A stretch of DNA of 64,000 bases from SVTX01 sp051867975 (GTDB lineage: Bacteria; Bacillota; Clostridia; Oscillospirales; CAG-272), in the NCBI GenBank assembly GCA_051867975.1, contig JBJDZM010000002.1:1-64000 (forward strand), given 5' to 3'. Position 1 is the first letter of the stretch. Each line of letters starts with the position of its first letter. The position numbers and the translations under genes are program-made. Shown piece after piece: positions 42,666 through 50,174 of this stretch. The notes beneath the pieces were generated by a model. That model saw nothing but the letters and a program-made list of their open reading frames with translations, was not told where the DNA came from and ran no database searches.

Positions 42666-42720
42666 GTTAGCAACTGCTAACTAACGGCTTTTATATAAGC
42701 CGATGTTAGCAATCGCTAAC
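42666..42720 (-). promoter_or_regulatory. Two palindromic sites between feoA and feoB
   Basis: GTTAGCAACTGCTAAC (42666-42681) and GTTAGCAATCGCTAAC (42705-42720). The second is part of a longer hairpin CCGATG...CATCGG, so it could also act as an RNA element between the two genes. Confidence 0.75.
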
Positions 42721-42771
42721 ACATCGGCAAAAATAAAACGCGCCCGTGGCAAGCGTAAACTTGCCCAATAT

Positions 42772-42984
42772 TCATACTCGAATCGCCTGCGCCAGGTGCA
42801 TATCGATATTGTATCTGCCGTCCTTAATCGAGACAACACAGCTTTTTTTGAGACGGGAAACGACCGTAACCGTCTCGCCGCTGTAACAACCGAGAGAGAA
42901 CAGAAAGGCATTGAGTTCCTCATCATCGGTATCTATTTGATTGATGGTATATTCCCTTCCTTCTTCCGCTTCCCAAAGAGTCAT
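42772..42984 (-). CDS. feoA: Ferrous iron transport protein A
   Basis: 70 residues. An SH3-like FeoA domain: the segment LFSLGCYSGETVTVVSRLKKSCVVSIKDGRYNIDMHLAQAIRV matches the family's LG-hx-G-x-x-v pattern. FeoA is cytoplasmic and assists FeoB. It is encoded upstream of feoB, with a leader bearing two palindromes and a strong promoter at 43081-43109. The gap of 176 bases to feoB carries two more palindromes. Confidence 0.93.
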   Translation of the reverse strand: MTLWEAEEGREYTINQIDTDDEELNAFLFSLGCYSGETVTVVSRLKKSCVVSIKDGRYNIDMHLAQAIRV

Positions 42985-43021
42985 CTTTCTTACCTCTTAC
43001 AATTAGTTTTTCTTCACACCT

Positions 43022-43071
43022 GTTAGCAATTGCTAACAACCGTGCTTAAAAATTTGTTAGCAACTGCTAAC
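43022..43071 (-). promoter_or_regulatory. Two palindromic operators in the feoA leader
   Basis: GTTAGCAATTGCTAAC (43022-43037, perfect palindrome) and GTTAGCAACTGCTAAC (43056-43071). The second begins 10 bases downstream of the -10 box, so a bound repressor would block the transcription start. Likely sites for one of the DtxR-type regulators encoded on either side. Confidence 0.8.
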
Positions 43072-43080
43072 ACGCTTGTC

Positions 43081-43109
43081 ATTATATCACGATTTTTTCA
43101 TGATGTCAA
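43081..43109 (-). promoter_or_regulatory. Consensus sigma-A promoter of the feo operon
   Basis: Minus strand TTGACA (43109-43104), 17 bases, TATAAT (43086-43081): perfect match. Confidence 0.9.
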
Positions 43110-43144
43110 TAGTTTTTTCAAAAAAAATTATCAATTTTGAAATG

Positions 43145-43173
43145 TTGACTAATTAACCAATTTATGATATAAT
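43145..43173 (+). promoter_or_regulatory. Promoter of the dtxR-type gene with overlapping palindrome
   Basis: TTGACT (43145-43150), 17 bases, TATAAT (43168-43173). The imperfect palindrome TTGACTAATTAACCAA (43145-43160) covers the -35 and could be an operator. Confidence 0.7.
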
Positions 43174-43221
43174 TCTTATATATAGAATTATACGAAATCA
43201 TTACTCATTGAGGTAAATTTT

Positions 43222-43593
43222 ATGTCACTTAAAGAATCGGGCGAGATGTATCTCGAAACCATATATATTTTAAGCAAAAAGAGTTCTGCCGTGCGCTCCG
43301 TTGACATTGCAGAATATATGAATTATACCAGAGCAAGTGTCAGCCGCGGCGTTGGACTTCTCAAAAAACACGGGCTTATAGATGTTGATAAAAACGGGTT
43401 TGTTACGCTGACCGTGGAAGGTATGGTAGCGGCAAAAAAAATTATGGAACGTCACGAGGTTTTGACAGATATGCTGGTACGTCTCGGCATTGACGAGGCA
43501 ACTGCTGCAAAAGATGCCTGCCGCATGGAACACGTCATCAGCGACGAGACATTTCACGGAATTAAAGAGCACTATGCAAAATATAACAAGTAG
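43222..43593 (+). CDS. DtxR family metal-dependent regulator
   Basis: 123 residues. The winged helix is clear (ESGEMYLETIYILSKKSSAVRSVDIAEYMNYTRASVSRGVGLLKKHGLIDVDKNG), then the metal-binding/dimerisation helix (MERHEVLTDMLVRLGIDEATAAKDACRMEHVISDETFHGIKEH), where Glu/His/Cys residues occupy the places of the DtxR/MntR primary site (E-C/D-x-x-E/H). No SH3 domain. Divergent from the feo operon; its likely operator TTGACTAATTAACCAA differs from the feo palindromes, so regulator assignment remains open. Confidence 0.92.
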   Translation: MSLKESGEMYLETIYILSKKSSAVRSVDIAEYMNYTRASVSRGVGLLKKHGLIDVDKNGFVTLTVEGMVAAKKIMERHEVLTDMLVRLGIDEATAAKDACRMEHVISDETFHGIKEHYAKYNK

Positions 43594-43600
43594 TATAAAA

Positions 43601-43632
43601 GCAAGGGCTTTTTCGCCCTTGCCTTTGCTTTC
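43601..43632 (+). terminator. Terminator of the dtxR-type gene
   Basis: GCAAGGGC (43601-43608) and GCCCTTGC (43615-43622) with a TTTTTC loop, then CTTTGCTTTC. Confidence 0.6.
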
Positions 43633-43681
43633 ACTATACAAAAGTCGAATAACTCCTCGGGATTTTTCGACTTTTTCTTTT

Positions 43682-44332
43682 TTATTTCTCGTCAAGGAAA
43701 ACAACTATCTTTCTGTTGTTTTCGCTTCCGATAGAGTTTGTGGATACTCCCTCGATCTTCTGGATCTCGGAGTGAATTATCCTTCTCTCGTATGGGTTCA
43801 TAGGCTCAAGCATAACGCTCTTTTTCTGCTTAAGCACTCTGTCTGCCATTCTTCTTGCAAGCGTGCGGAGCGTTTCCTCACGTCTTGCGCGGTAATTCTC
43901 CGCATCTACGGATATCTTTACGTAGGGAGGCTTTACACCGTCAACTCTCTTGTTCGCCGCAAGATTTGCAAGGTACTGAAGAGAATCAAGTGTATCTCCG
44001 TGATGACCGATAAGCACGCCTGCTCCCTCGCCCTGAATGTCGATGAGCTTGCAGTCCTTGTCTCCGCCCTCAACGTCCTTCATCTCAACGGTTACGTCAA
44101 GTCCCATATCCTGTACGAGCTGATTTATGAAATTGAGCGCGAATATCTCGCCTTTATATACTCTCTTTGCGCTGATCTTTGCGGGAGCGGCACCGATGCC
44201 GAAGATTCCCTTTCGGGGCTCCTCAACAACCGTGTACTCGATCTCCTGTGCGCTCTTTACGCCAAACTCGGATACAGCGGCGGCAACGGCATCTTCAACC
44301 GTTTTGCCTGTTGTAATTATTTCGTTATTCAC
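43682..44332 (-). CDS. jag: RNA-binding protein Jag/KhpB
   Basis: 216 residues in three parts: a Jag N-domain (about 1-55, ITTGKTVEDAVAAAVSEFG and EPRKGIFGIG), a KH domain (about 85-145, GEGAGVLIGHHGDTLDSLQYL), and an R3H domain (about 150-215, RARREETLRTLARRMADRVL and MNPYERRIIHSEIQKI). KhpB forms a complex with KhpA and binds RNA, with roles in division and envelope control. It follows yidC in the rpmH-rnpA-yidD-yidC-jag order. The usual next gene, mnmE, is instead at 50175 on the other strand. Confidence 0.96.
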   Translation of the reverse strand: MNNEIITTGKTVEDAVAAAVSEFGVKSAQEIEYTVVEEPRKGIFGIGAAPAKISAKRVYKGEIFALNFINQLVQDMGLDVTVEMKDVEGGDKDCKLIDIQGEGAGVLIGHHGDTLDSLQYLANLAANKRVDGVKPPYVKISVDAENYRARREETLRTLARRMADRVLKQKKSVMLEPMNPYERRIIHSEIQKIEGVSTNSIGSENNRKIVVFLDEK

Positions 44333-44362
44333 TGTTTTTTCTCCTATTGATGCGTTGTTCGC

Positions 44363-45769
44363 TTATTCTTTTTTGTCTTCTTTTTCTTCTTTGCCTTTTT
44401 TGCCGAAAAGACGGGGCTTTTTCTCTTTCTTGTCGCTCTCGTCCTTAAGAGCCGCGCCCTCTGTCATTTTGTTATCGGCAACCTTTTCCTCGGCTTTTGT
44501 CTCAAATACCTCTTCTTCGGGAGCCTTCGGACAGTAGTTTCCGTTTTCGTCGTAGTCCTCGTCATCAATGTGATGGAGCGAACGAACGGTTCCCGCTCTT
44601 TCGGACTTGACGATCTTCTTAGGCGGCTGTTTGCCGAACATTTCTTTTTCCGCCGCCTTGTAATCCTCCTCCGTAAATGTGGGAAGGGGCATAACACGGC
44701 TCATAATGAACTGCTTTAAGACTCCGATAATACTCTTGAACATCCAATATACACCGACTGCTCCGGGAACGATGAACGTCATCCATACGCTCATAAGCGG
44801 CATTGTGATGTCCATCATGTTGTTAGAGCAAGCCTGCTGACGGTCGTCAGCGCTTTGTGTGGGCTGGAAGGAGAGCTTTCTGTTTAACTTCATCGAGCCG
44901 AAGTAGACGACGAATGTAAGCACGGGTATCACAAGCAGCCATCCGTTTACTGTTGAGAAATCAAACGAAGGCGTAAGTCCGAGGTTCAAGGGACCTACGT
45001 TGAAGTTTGCGGGGATCTCGCTTATTCTTCGTACCTCATCAAATACCTCTGCGCCGTTCGCACAGTAGTTCTGAATTCCGGCAAATGCATCCGCGCCAAG
45101 CTCTTTTATCTTACTGAATATCTCAATAGAGCCGTTTGTAGCCGTGAGCTTGAGTCCGAGCCCCCCGTCCGCTGCGGACGCGGTAATGTAGGAGTGAAGC
45201 ACGCTGATAAGCTCTCTTGAGCCTCCGCATACGTACTGTATCGGGTCAACTACGAGCCAATAAAGCACGATGATTATCGGGAACTGTATGAGAAGAGGAA
45301 GACAACCGCCCATGGGGTTGAAGTTTTCCTTCTGGTAAAGCTCCTGGATCTCCTGCGTGAGCTTTTGTTTTGTTGCCTGGTCGTTTCTTCCGGCATACTT
45401 CTTTCTGATTGCCATCTCTTTGGGTCTGAGCATAGCCTGCTTTATCGAGTTCTTCTGCTGTTTTATTGCAAAAGGAAGCATGATTATCTCAAGCATTATC
45501 GCAAAGACAAAGAGGGTCAGAATGTAGCTGTTTGCCGGCATAATGCTCGTGATCCAGTTGAGGAATATACCGATGTAGGAAAGGAGCTTATCGAGAAAGC
45601 CTGTCGAAGGGGCAATCTCAACCGTCTCGTCTTTCCAATCCGCAGGTTTCTTTGACGTATCGATGATAGTATTGCTTGCGCATCCCGTCATAACGACAGC
45701 CAATACCGCCAAAAGTGCGAGAATAAGCGCAATTTTTGGCAACATTTTTCTGATTTTTTGCATGTTCAT
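44363..45769 (-). CDS. yidC: Membrane protein insertase YidC/Oxa1
   Basis: 468 residues. The start at 45769 has GAGAGGA upstream, and the frame extends further without a site. A lipoprotein signal with lipobox MTGCASN occurs at about 20-30. Five membrane helices follow, with the family's TLFVFAIMLEIIMLPFAIKQQKNSIKQAM, the QLYQKEN-like region (ELYQKENFNPMGGCLPLLIQFPIIIVLYWLV) and the C-terminal helical pair near 290-400. The C-tail is long and charged (Lys/Glu/Asp). YidC inserts membrane proteins with or without Sec. There is an unusually long loop of about 110 residues between helices 2 and 3. Confidence 0.95.
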   Translation of the reverse strand: MNMQKIRKMLPKIALILALLAVLAVVMTGCASNTIIDTSKKPADWKDETVEIAPSTGFLDKLLSYIGIFLNWITSIMPANSYILTLFVFAIMLEIIMLPFAIKQQKNSIKQAMLRPKEMAIRKKYAGRNDQATKQKLTQEIQELYQKENFNPMGGCLPLLIQFPIIIVLYWLVVDPIQYVCGGSRELISVLHSYITASAADGGLGLKLTATNGSIEIFSKIKELGADAFAGIQNYCANGAEVFDEVRRISEIPANFNVGPLNLGLTPSFDFSTVNGWLLVIPVLTFVVYFGSMKLNRKLSFQPTQSADDRQQACSNNMMDITMPLMSVWMTFIVPGAVGVYWMFKSIIGVLKQFIMSRVMPLPTFTEEDYKAAEKEMFGKQPPKKIVKSERAGTVRSLHHIDDEDYDENGNYCPKAPEEEVFETKAEEKVADNKMTEGAALKDESDKKEKKPRLFGKKGKEEKEDKKE

Positions 45770-45776
45770 TGCTAAT

Positions 45777-46133
45777 TTAGTCCTCTCGTTTTTTCTTTTT
45801 CTTTGGACTCTTTTCGCGGTCGTCAAGCTCAAGTTCGTAGTTGAAAACGAACCTGTCGCCGTCACCGCTGCCATTTTGGAAAGTCTCATCATCCCCGCCC
45901 TTTTTACTTCTGAGTCCCGTCAAGGGGACGGGATCATATCCGCCGGGACAAAACGGGTTGCAGCGAAAAATTCGCGTTACCATCAAATAAAACCCGACGA
46001 AAAAGCCTCGTTTCTCAAACGCCTCCAGGGCATAGGCTGAGCATGTAGGCGTGAACCTACAGCAGGGCTTCGATTTTAAGGGAGATAAAAATTTTCTGTA
46101 AAAGCGTATCAAAGCCATACAAATGTGCTTCAT
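45777..46133 (-). CDS. yidD: Membrane protein insertion efficiency factor YidD
   Basis: 118 residues. The YidD core is ALIRFYRKFLSPLKSKPCCRFTPTCSAYALEAFEKRG, followed by RIFRCNPFCPGGYDPVP, with the conserved cysteines. The C-terminal 45 residues are charged and end with KKKKKRED, an extension over the usual 70-85 residues. YidD is a small amphipathic helper of YidC. The start is six bases after the rnpA stop. Confidence 0.94.
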   Translation of the reverse strand: MKHICMALIRFYRKFLSPLKSKPCCRFTPTCSAYALEAFEKRGFFVGFYLMVTRIFRCNPFCPGGYDPVPLTGLRSKKGGDDETFQNGSGDGDRFVFNYELELDDREKSPKKKKKRED

Positions 46134-46139
46134 CTGTAA

Positions 46140-46520
46140 TTATTCCCCATGTTTTTCAAGCATATCAAGCTTTTTGAACGCATATCTCAGTTCGCCTTGG
46201 ATCTCGGGACTCTTTCTCCCTGCGATCTCGGGCTTTGCGCTGACCACAATGAGGTATCCTTTGCGCAATTTGTCCTCAAGCGGAGCGTATGCAGCTCTGA
46301 TGATCCTTTTTGCTCTGTTCCTCTTGACTGCCGTGCCTATCTTCTTCGACACAGAGATGCCGAATCTGTTTACCATGACCTTAAGAGGGTGACTTTTCTG
46401 CAAAAGCCTCGCATGCGTGTCCTTCAGGACATACACACAGACGTATCTGCCGAAAAACCGTTTGCTTGACCGATATGTCTTGTTATAAAGATGGTGTTCC
46501 TTGATTGCGGGAAATTTCAT
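46140..46520 (-). CDS. rnpA: Ribonuclease P protein component
   Basis: 126 residues. The start at 46520 has AGAGGTG 6 bases upstream; ATG at 46526 and GTG at 46529 are in frame alternatives. The RNase P signature KIGTAVKRNRAKRIIRAAY is at about 60-80, with GISVSKK before it. The protein is the basic cofactor of the RNase P ribozyme, which matures tRNA 5' ends. Follows rpmH after a long non-coding leader (46521-46785) with a terminator-like hairpin. Confidence 0.96.
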   Translation of the reverse strand: MKFPAIKEHHLYNKTYRSSKRFFGRYVCVYVLKDTHARLLQKSHPLKVMVNRFGISVSKKIGTAVKRNRAKRIIRAAYAPLEDKLRKGYLIVVSAKPEIAGRKSPEIQGELRYAFKKLDMLEKHGE

Positions 46521-46698
46521 GGGCATCACCTCTAAAAAATAGTCTTGCGCTTCCGTGTTTTTAATTTTAATAATGCATGTCAGTTTACATTATTCCCTCA
46601 TTGTTCCGATATAGATGCCCGAGGGTAGGCTTTTTAACGATTATTTAAATACTGTTTTTTACAAATTTGTATTATTCTGTAAAAACTTTCAAACAGCA

Positions 46699-46760
46699 AA
46701 AACCCCGATGACTGCCGCATTTACGAAAAAAATCGAATCAGCACTTGTCATCGGCGTTTT
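46699..46760 (-). terminator. Terminator-like hairpin between rpmH and rnpA
   Basis: GTCATCGG / CCGATGAC arms enclose a 35-base loop; on the minus strand GGTTTTTG follows the second arm. It may attenuate read-through from rpmH into rnpA. The rest of 46521-46785 contains no gene. Confidence 0.5.
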
Positions 46761-46785
46761 TATGAATATTGGGGCAACTGAAAAA

Positions 46786-46920
46786 TCAGTGAGTAAGTCT
46801 CTTTCTGCCCTTTGCGCGGCGTCTCTTAAGAACTGCTCTGCCGTCTGCAGTTTTCATTCTCTTTCTGAAGCCATGCTCCTTTTTTCTCTGACGCTTTTTG
46901 GGTTGATAAGTTCTGAGCAT
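46786..46920 (-). CDS. rpmH: 50S ribosomal protein L34
   Basis: 44 residues, the exact family length: MLRTYQPKKRQRKKEHGFRK, then RMKTADGRAVLKRRRAKGRK and a short end. AAGGAGGTG lies 7 bases before the ATG. L34 is part of the large ribosomal subunit. The gene usually lies next to dnaA at the replication origin; here no dnaA is found within 200 bases upstream, only a promoter, so the origin block has been rearranged. Confidence 0.97.
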   Translation of the reverse strand: MLRTYQPKKRQRKKEHGFRKRMKTADGRAVLKRRRAKGRKRLTH

Positions 46921-47029
46921 TAATCTGCACCTCCTTGAATAATAGATCGGAAGCGTTTTAGTCTGCGGTCGGCACGATCCCGACCGAAATAGCATCTGCT
47001 ATTTACGCTTTTACACAATGACATTCCAT

Positions 47030-47059
47030 ATTATACACGATGAGATATGCTTTTGTCAA
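47030..47059 (-). promoter_or_regulatory. Sigma-A promoter of rpmH
   Basis: Minus strand TTGACA (47059-47054), 18 bases, TATAAT (47035-47030). The leader includes hairpins AAATAGCA/TGCTATTT and CGGTCGG/CCGACCG. Confidence 0.85.
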
Positions 47060-47118
47060 GGGTTTTTTTGAATTTTTTTGGTTTTTTTGCTTTTATCGCA
47101 TAGATCGAGGTATTATTT

Positions 47119-48537
47119 TCATTCGGGGATCCGTGCAATGATCTTCCTGTAAATGAAGATGAAGAACACAGAACTCACTATGACCGATGCTATCTCGGCT
47201 ATCGGGAAGGACCACCAGACCGCTGCCGCATCTCCGAAGCTTGCCAAAAGATAGGCTACGGGTATCAGTACAAGCAGCTGGCGCGCGATAGAAACAAACA
47301 TCGAATAAACACTCTTTCCGAGTGCCTGGAATACCGAACCGATTATGATGCAGAATCCCGCAAAAACAAAGGAAAGCGAGATGATACGCAGGCAAGGCAC
47401 CGCTATGCTAAGAGTTGCGGGATCGGTCATGTTGAAAAATCCGAGCAAAATCTTGGGGAAAAACTGAAAGGCAACAGTGCCGAGCGCCATATATCCGACG
47501 GAATAAAGTATTCCGAGCTTGACGGTTCCCATCATTCTCTTTCTCTTCTGCGCCCCGAAGTTATACGCCACTATCGGAACGATTCCGTTATTGAGTCCGA
47601 ATATCGGCATAAATATGAAGCTTTGAAGCTTAAAATAAACGCCGAAGGCATTTTGCGAAAGTTGTCCTACCGTCTGTCCTGTTCCCTCCGCTATCTCGTT
47701 AAATCCGTTGAGTATTCCGTTGAAGAGAACATTCATGACCGAGCCTATCGATGCCATGACGATCGACGGGATGCCGATAGCGTAGATCCTTCCGATTATT
47801 CTTGCACTTGGTATGAATCCTTTTATCGAGAGATCTATCTCCCTGTTGAATTTGGCATTGAGTACGATTGCAAGAATAAATGCAACGACCTGACCGATAA
47901 CCGTCGCTATCGCCGCTCCCTTGATGCCGAGTCCGAGTGTGAAAATGAATACGGGGTCGAGCAGGATATTGATTATCGCTCCGACACCCTGAGTTACCAT
48001 GGCAAGGTGAGTTTTTCCGGTCGATATCATCAGTCTCTCCATGACGATCTGTCCGAAAATTCCGAACGAGAAGATATAACAGATTGAAAGATAATCGACG
48101 CCTGCCGAAATGACCTTTTCATTGCCTGTCATCCACGTCATGTAGGTTCTCATGCATGTAAAGCCGAGGAAGAGGAACACTATATAGCTGCACAAAGCCA
48201 AAAATACGCCGTTTGAAGCGACACGGTTTGCGCCCTTTTGGTCCTTTTCGCCGAGGGCTTTTGAAAGCAGAGCGTTTATACCTACACCCGTACCCGTTGC
48301 AACGGCTATCATGAAGTTTTGCGCCGCGAACGCGAGCGATATTGCGGTAAGCTCGTTTTGCTCCGCCGATATCCTTGCGACATAGAGGCTGTCGACGATG
48401 TTATAGAGTGCCTGCACGAGCATTGATATAACCATGGGCAACGCCATGGTCAATAGCAGTTTATTTACGGGCATGGTGCCCATTTTGTTTTCCTTTGGCG
48501 GTTCCGTATGAATTGCCGCCGCATCATTTTGTGACAT
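47119..48537 (-). CDS. MATE family efflux transporter
   Basis: 472 residues and about twelve membrane helices in two halves. Family features are the N-terminal LLLTMALPMVISMLVQALYNIVDSLYVARI, the repeated half at about 255-285, and the conserved GIPSIVMASIGSVMNVLFNGI and IPIFGLNNGIVPIVAYNFGAQ. These pumps extrude cations or drugs with Na+ or H+. The first 20 residues are polar. AAGGAT lies before the ATG. Promoter 48593-48621, back to back with the holA promoter. Confidence 0.95.
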   Translation of the reverse strand: MSQNDAAAIHTEPPKENKMGTMPVNKLLLTMALPMVISMLVQALYNIVDSLYVARISAEQNELTAISLAFAAQNFMIAVATGTGVGINALLSKALGEKDQKGANRVASNGVFLALCSYIVFLFLGFTCMRTYMTWMTGNEKVISAGVDYLSICYIFSFGIFGQIVMERLMISTGKTHLAMVTQGVGAIINILLDPVFIFTLGLGIKGAAIATVIGQVVAFILAIVLNAKFNREIDLSIKGFIPSARIIGRIYAIGIPSIVMASIGSVMNVLFNGILNGFNEIAEGTGQTVGQLSQNAFGVYFKLQSFIFMPIFGLNNGIVPIVAYNFGAQKRKRMMGTVKLGILYSVGYMALGTVAFQFFPKILLGFFNMTDPATLSIAVPCLRIISLSFVFAGFCIIIGSVFQALGKSVYSMFVSIARQLLVLIPVAYLLASFGDAAAVWWSFPIAEIASVIVSSVFFIFIYRKIIARIPE

Positions 48538-48592
48538 TTTTTTATCCTTTTTTTACAAATGCGCATTTTTTCCTAAAATGCGGAACAGAAAT

Positions 48593-48621
48593 ATGATAAC
48601 ATATTATTTTGTACTTGTCAA
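48593..48621 (-). promoter_or_regulatory. Promoter of the MATE gene
   Basis: Minus strand TTGACA (48621-48616), 17 bases, TATCAT (48598-48593). Confidence 0.75.
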
Positions 48622-48643
48622 TAGCGAAATTTTGCCTTATCCC

Positions 48644-48672
48644 TTGACGTAAATAGCACTAAATGATATAAT
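48644..48672 (+). promoter_or_regulatory. Promoter of holA
   Basis: TTGACG (48644-48649), 17 bases, TATAAT (48667-48672). It is only 22 bases from the -35 of the divergent MATE promoter. Confidence 0.75.
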
Positions 48673-48705
48673 TATACTGTATTTTGGTGAGAGGAGGAAT
48701 AAAAA

Positions 48706-49734
48706 ATGCACGCCATTATCAAAGAAGCTGATTTTCGCAAGGAGATAAAGAGTACTCCTGCGTCGGGATACCTTTTCTTCGGCGACGAGGATTACATGAA
48801 AAAGTTTGCGCTTGATACGGCTGTCTCGGCTCTCTCTCCCGAGCCTGCATTTTCGTTCTTCAACGAGATTCGCCTTGACTCATTTTCCTACTCGCCCGAG
48901 GCTCTTGTTGACGCACTGATGCCTGCTCCCATGATGGCTGATCGCAAGATAGTCATTCTCTCGGGGCTTGACTTCACGGCGATGAAGCAGGGGGAGCTTG
49001 ACCTGCTTTGCAAGGCTCTCGAATCGCTTGGCGAATATGACTACAACACTCTAATAATCAACACGAGTGCCGACCGCTTTGATCCGGGATTATTGCCGAA
49101 AAAACCGTCAAATACTCTTCAGAAGCTCTCGGAGTATCTTGTCCCTGTTCAGTTTGAGAAAAACTCGCCCGCACGGCTTGCCTCTTGGGTTGAAAAGCAT
49201 CTTGAACACAACGGAGTGAACGCCTCTCCCGATGTCTGCTCGTTTATTATCGAGCGGTGCGGCAGGGATATGTTCAATCTCGCAAACGAGACGGACAAGT
49301 TATCGTTCTACGTCCTGTCCGAGGGGAGGCAGGAGGTCACCAGGAAGGATGTTCTGACAGTAGCAATACCCGTCGGCGAATACGATGCCTTTGCTTTCAC
49401 AAATGCCATCGGTGCGAGAAGACGGGACGATGCGCTTGAAATCTTGCGCGACATGAAGGGGAGAAAGCTTGACCCGATAATCATTATCAGTGAGATAACA
49501 CGAACTGTCTGCGAGATGCTAACGGTGGCAATTATGCGTGCCGACGGGTTTACTCAAAAAGAGATATCCGAAAAAACAAAGATACATGAATACCGCGTAG
49601 GTGTTATCATGCGAACTCTCCCCGATGAGGAAATGTGCAAGCGGATGCTCAGCCGCTGCAGTGATGCCGACCTTGAAATAAAATCCTCGCGCGACGGCTA
49701 CGCAGTGCTTGAAAGGCTTATTTGCACAATATAA
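48706..49734 (+). CDS. holA: DNA polymerase III subunit delta
   Basis: 342 residues. The N-terminal domain shows the AAA+-like delta fold (GYLFFGDEDYMKKFALDTAV, DALMPAPMMADRKIVILSGL); there is no Walker A, as expected for this clamp-loader subunit. The C-terminal collar helices include ANETDKLSFYV and RDDALEILRDMKGRKLDPIIIISEITR. The subunit opens the beta clamp. AGAGGAGG lies 8 bases before the ATG. It precedes the HPr-like gene with a separate promoter. Confidence 0.93.
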   Translation: MHAIIKEADFRKEIKSTPASGYLFFGDEDYMKKFALDTAVSALSPEPAFSFFNEIRLDSFSYSPEALVDALMPAPMMADRKIVILSGLDFTAMKQGELDLLCKALESLGEYDYNTLIINTSADRFDPGLLPKKPSNTLQKLSEYLVPVQFEKNSPARLASWVEKHLEHNGVNASPDVCSFIIERCGRDMFNLANETDKLSFYVLSEGRQEVTRKDVLTVAIPVGEYDAFAFTNAIGARRRDDALEILRDMKGRKLDPIIIISEITRTVCEMLTVAIMRADGFTQKEISEKTKIHEYRVGVIMRTLPDEEMCKRMLSRCSDADLEIKSSRDGYAVLERLICTI

Positions 49735-49749
49735 GTCGATAAAAAACTA

Positions 49750-49778
49750 TTGACAAATAAAAAAAGATAGTATATAAT
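49750..49778 (+). promoter_or_regulatory. Promoter of the HPr-like gene
   Basis: TTGACA (49750-49755), 17 bases, TATAAT (49773-49778): perfect match. Confidence 0.9.
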
Positions 49779-49832
49779 TATCTCGGTCATCTTCCATGGG
49801 AAGAAATATATTAATTCGGAAAGGAAAAAATT

Positions 49833-50063
49833 ATGTCGTTCAACATTCAGCTTAAAGAAATCAATGACATTTACAAACTCGTTAACATTCTTGTAGGATT
49901 TGAAGGCGAGGTCGACCTTGAGTCGGGCAGATACAAGGTAGACGGCAAGTCTATTCTCGGTATCTTCTCTCTTGACCTTCGTCAGCCGATAAAGCTCACA
50001 TACAACCATGAGACCGGAGCCGAAAAGCTCCGTGAGCAGCTCGCTCCGTTTATTGTAGAATAA
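49833..50063 (+). CDS. HPr-like protein lacking the phosphorylated histidine
   Basis: 76 residues with the HPr fold: GFEGEVDLESGRYKVDGKSILGIFSLDLRQPIKLTY corresponds to the region around the Ser46 site of HPr (KSILGIFSL versus KSIMGVMSL). The N-terminal GIHARPA motif with the catalytic histidine is not there; instead the segment reads LKEINDIYKLVNI. It may act as a regulatory Crh-like protein using only serine phosphorylation, or may have another task. AAAGGAAA lies upstream of the ATG, and a terminator follows at once. Confidence 0.88.
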   Translation: MSFNIQLKEINDIYKLVNILVGFEGEVDLESGRYKVDGKSILGIFSLDLRQPIKLTYNHETGAEKLREQLAPFIVE

Positions 50064-50069
50064 AAGCAC

Positions 50070-50092
50070 AAAGGGCGGTCTTCCGCCCTTTT
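50070..50092 (+). terminator. Terminator of the HPr-like gene
   Basis: AAAGGGCGG / CCGCCCTTT with a TCTT loop. Confidence 0.8.
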
Positions 50093-50174
50093 AAAATATG
50101 AGAACAAAAATATATTTTGCCGCCTCAAGATGCACGGCTTTATGCAGAGACCAAGCGGCAGAATGGAGTTATAA

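Noticed and set aside
46921..47118. Replication origin next to rpmH
   Set aside because: A single TTATACACG is present; no cluster of DnaA boxes and no dnaA gene.
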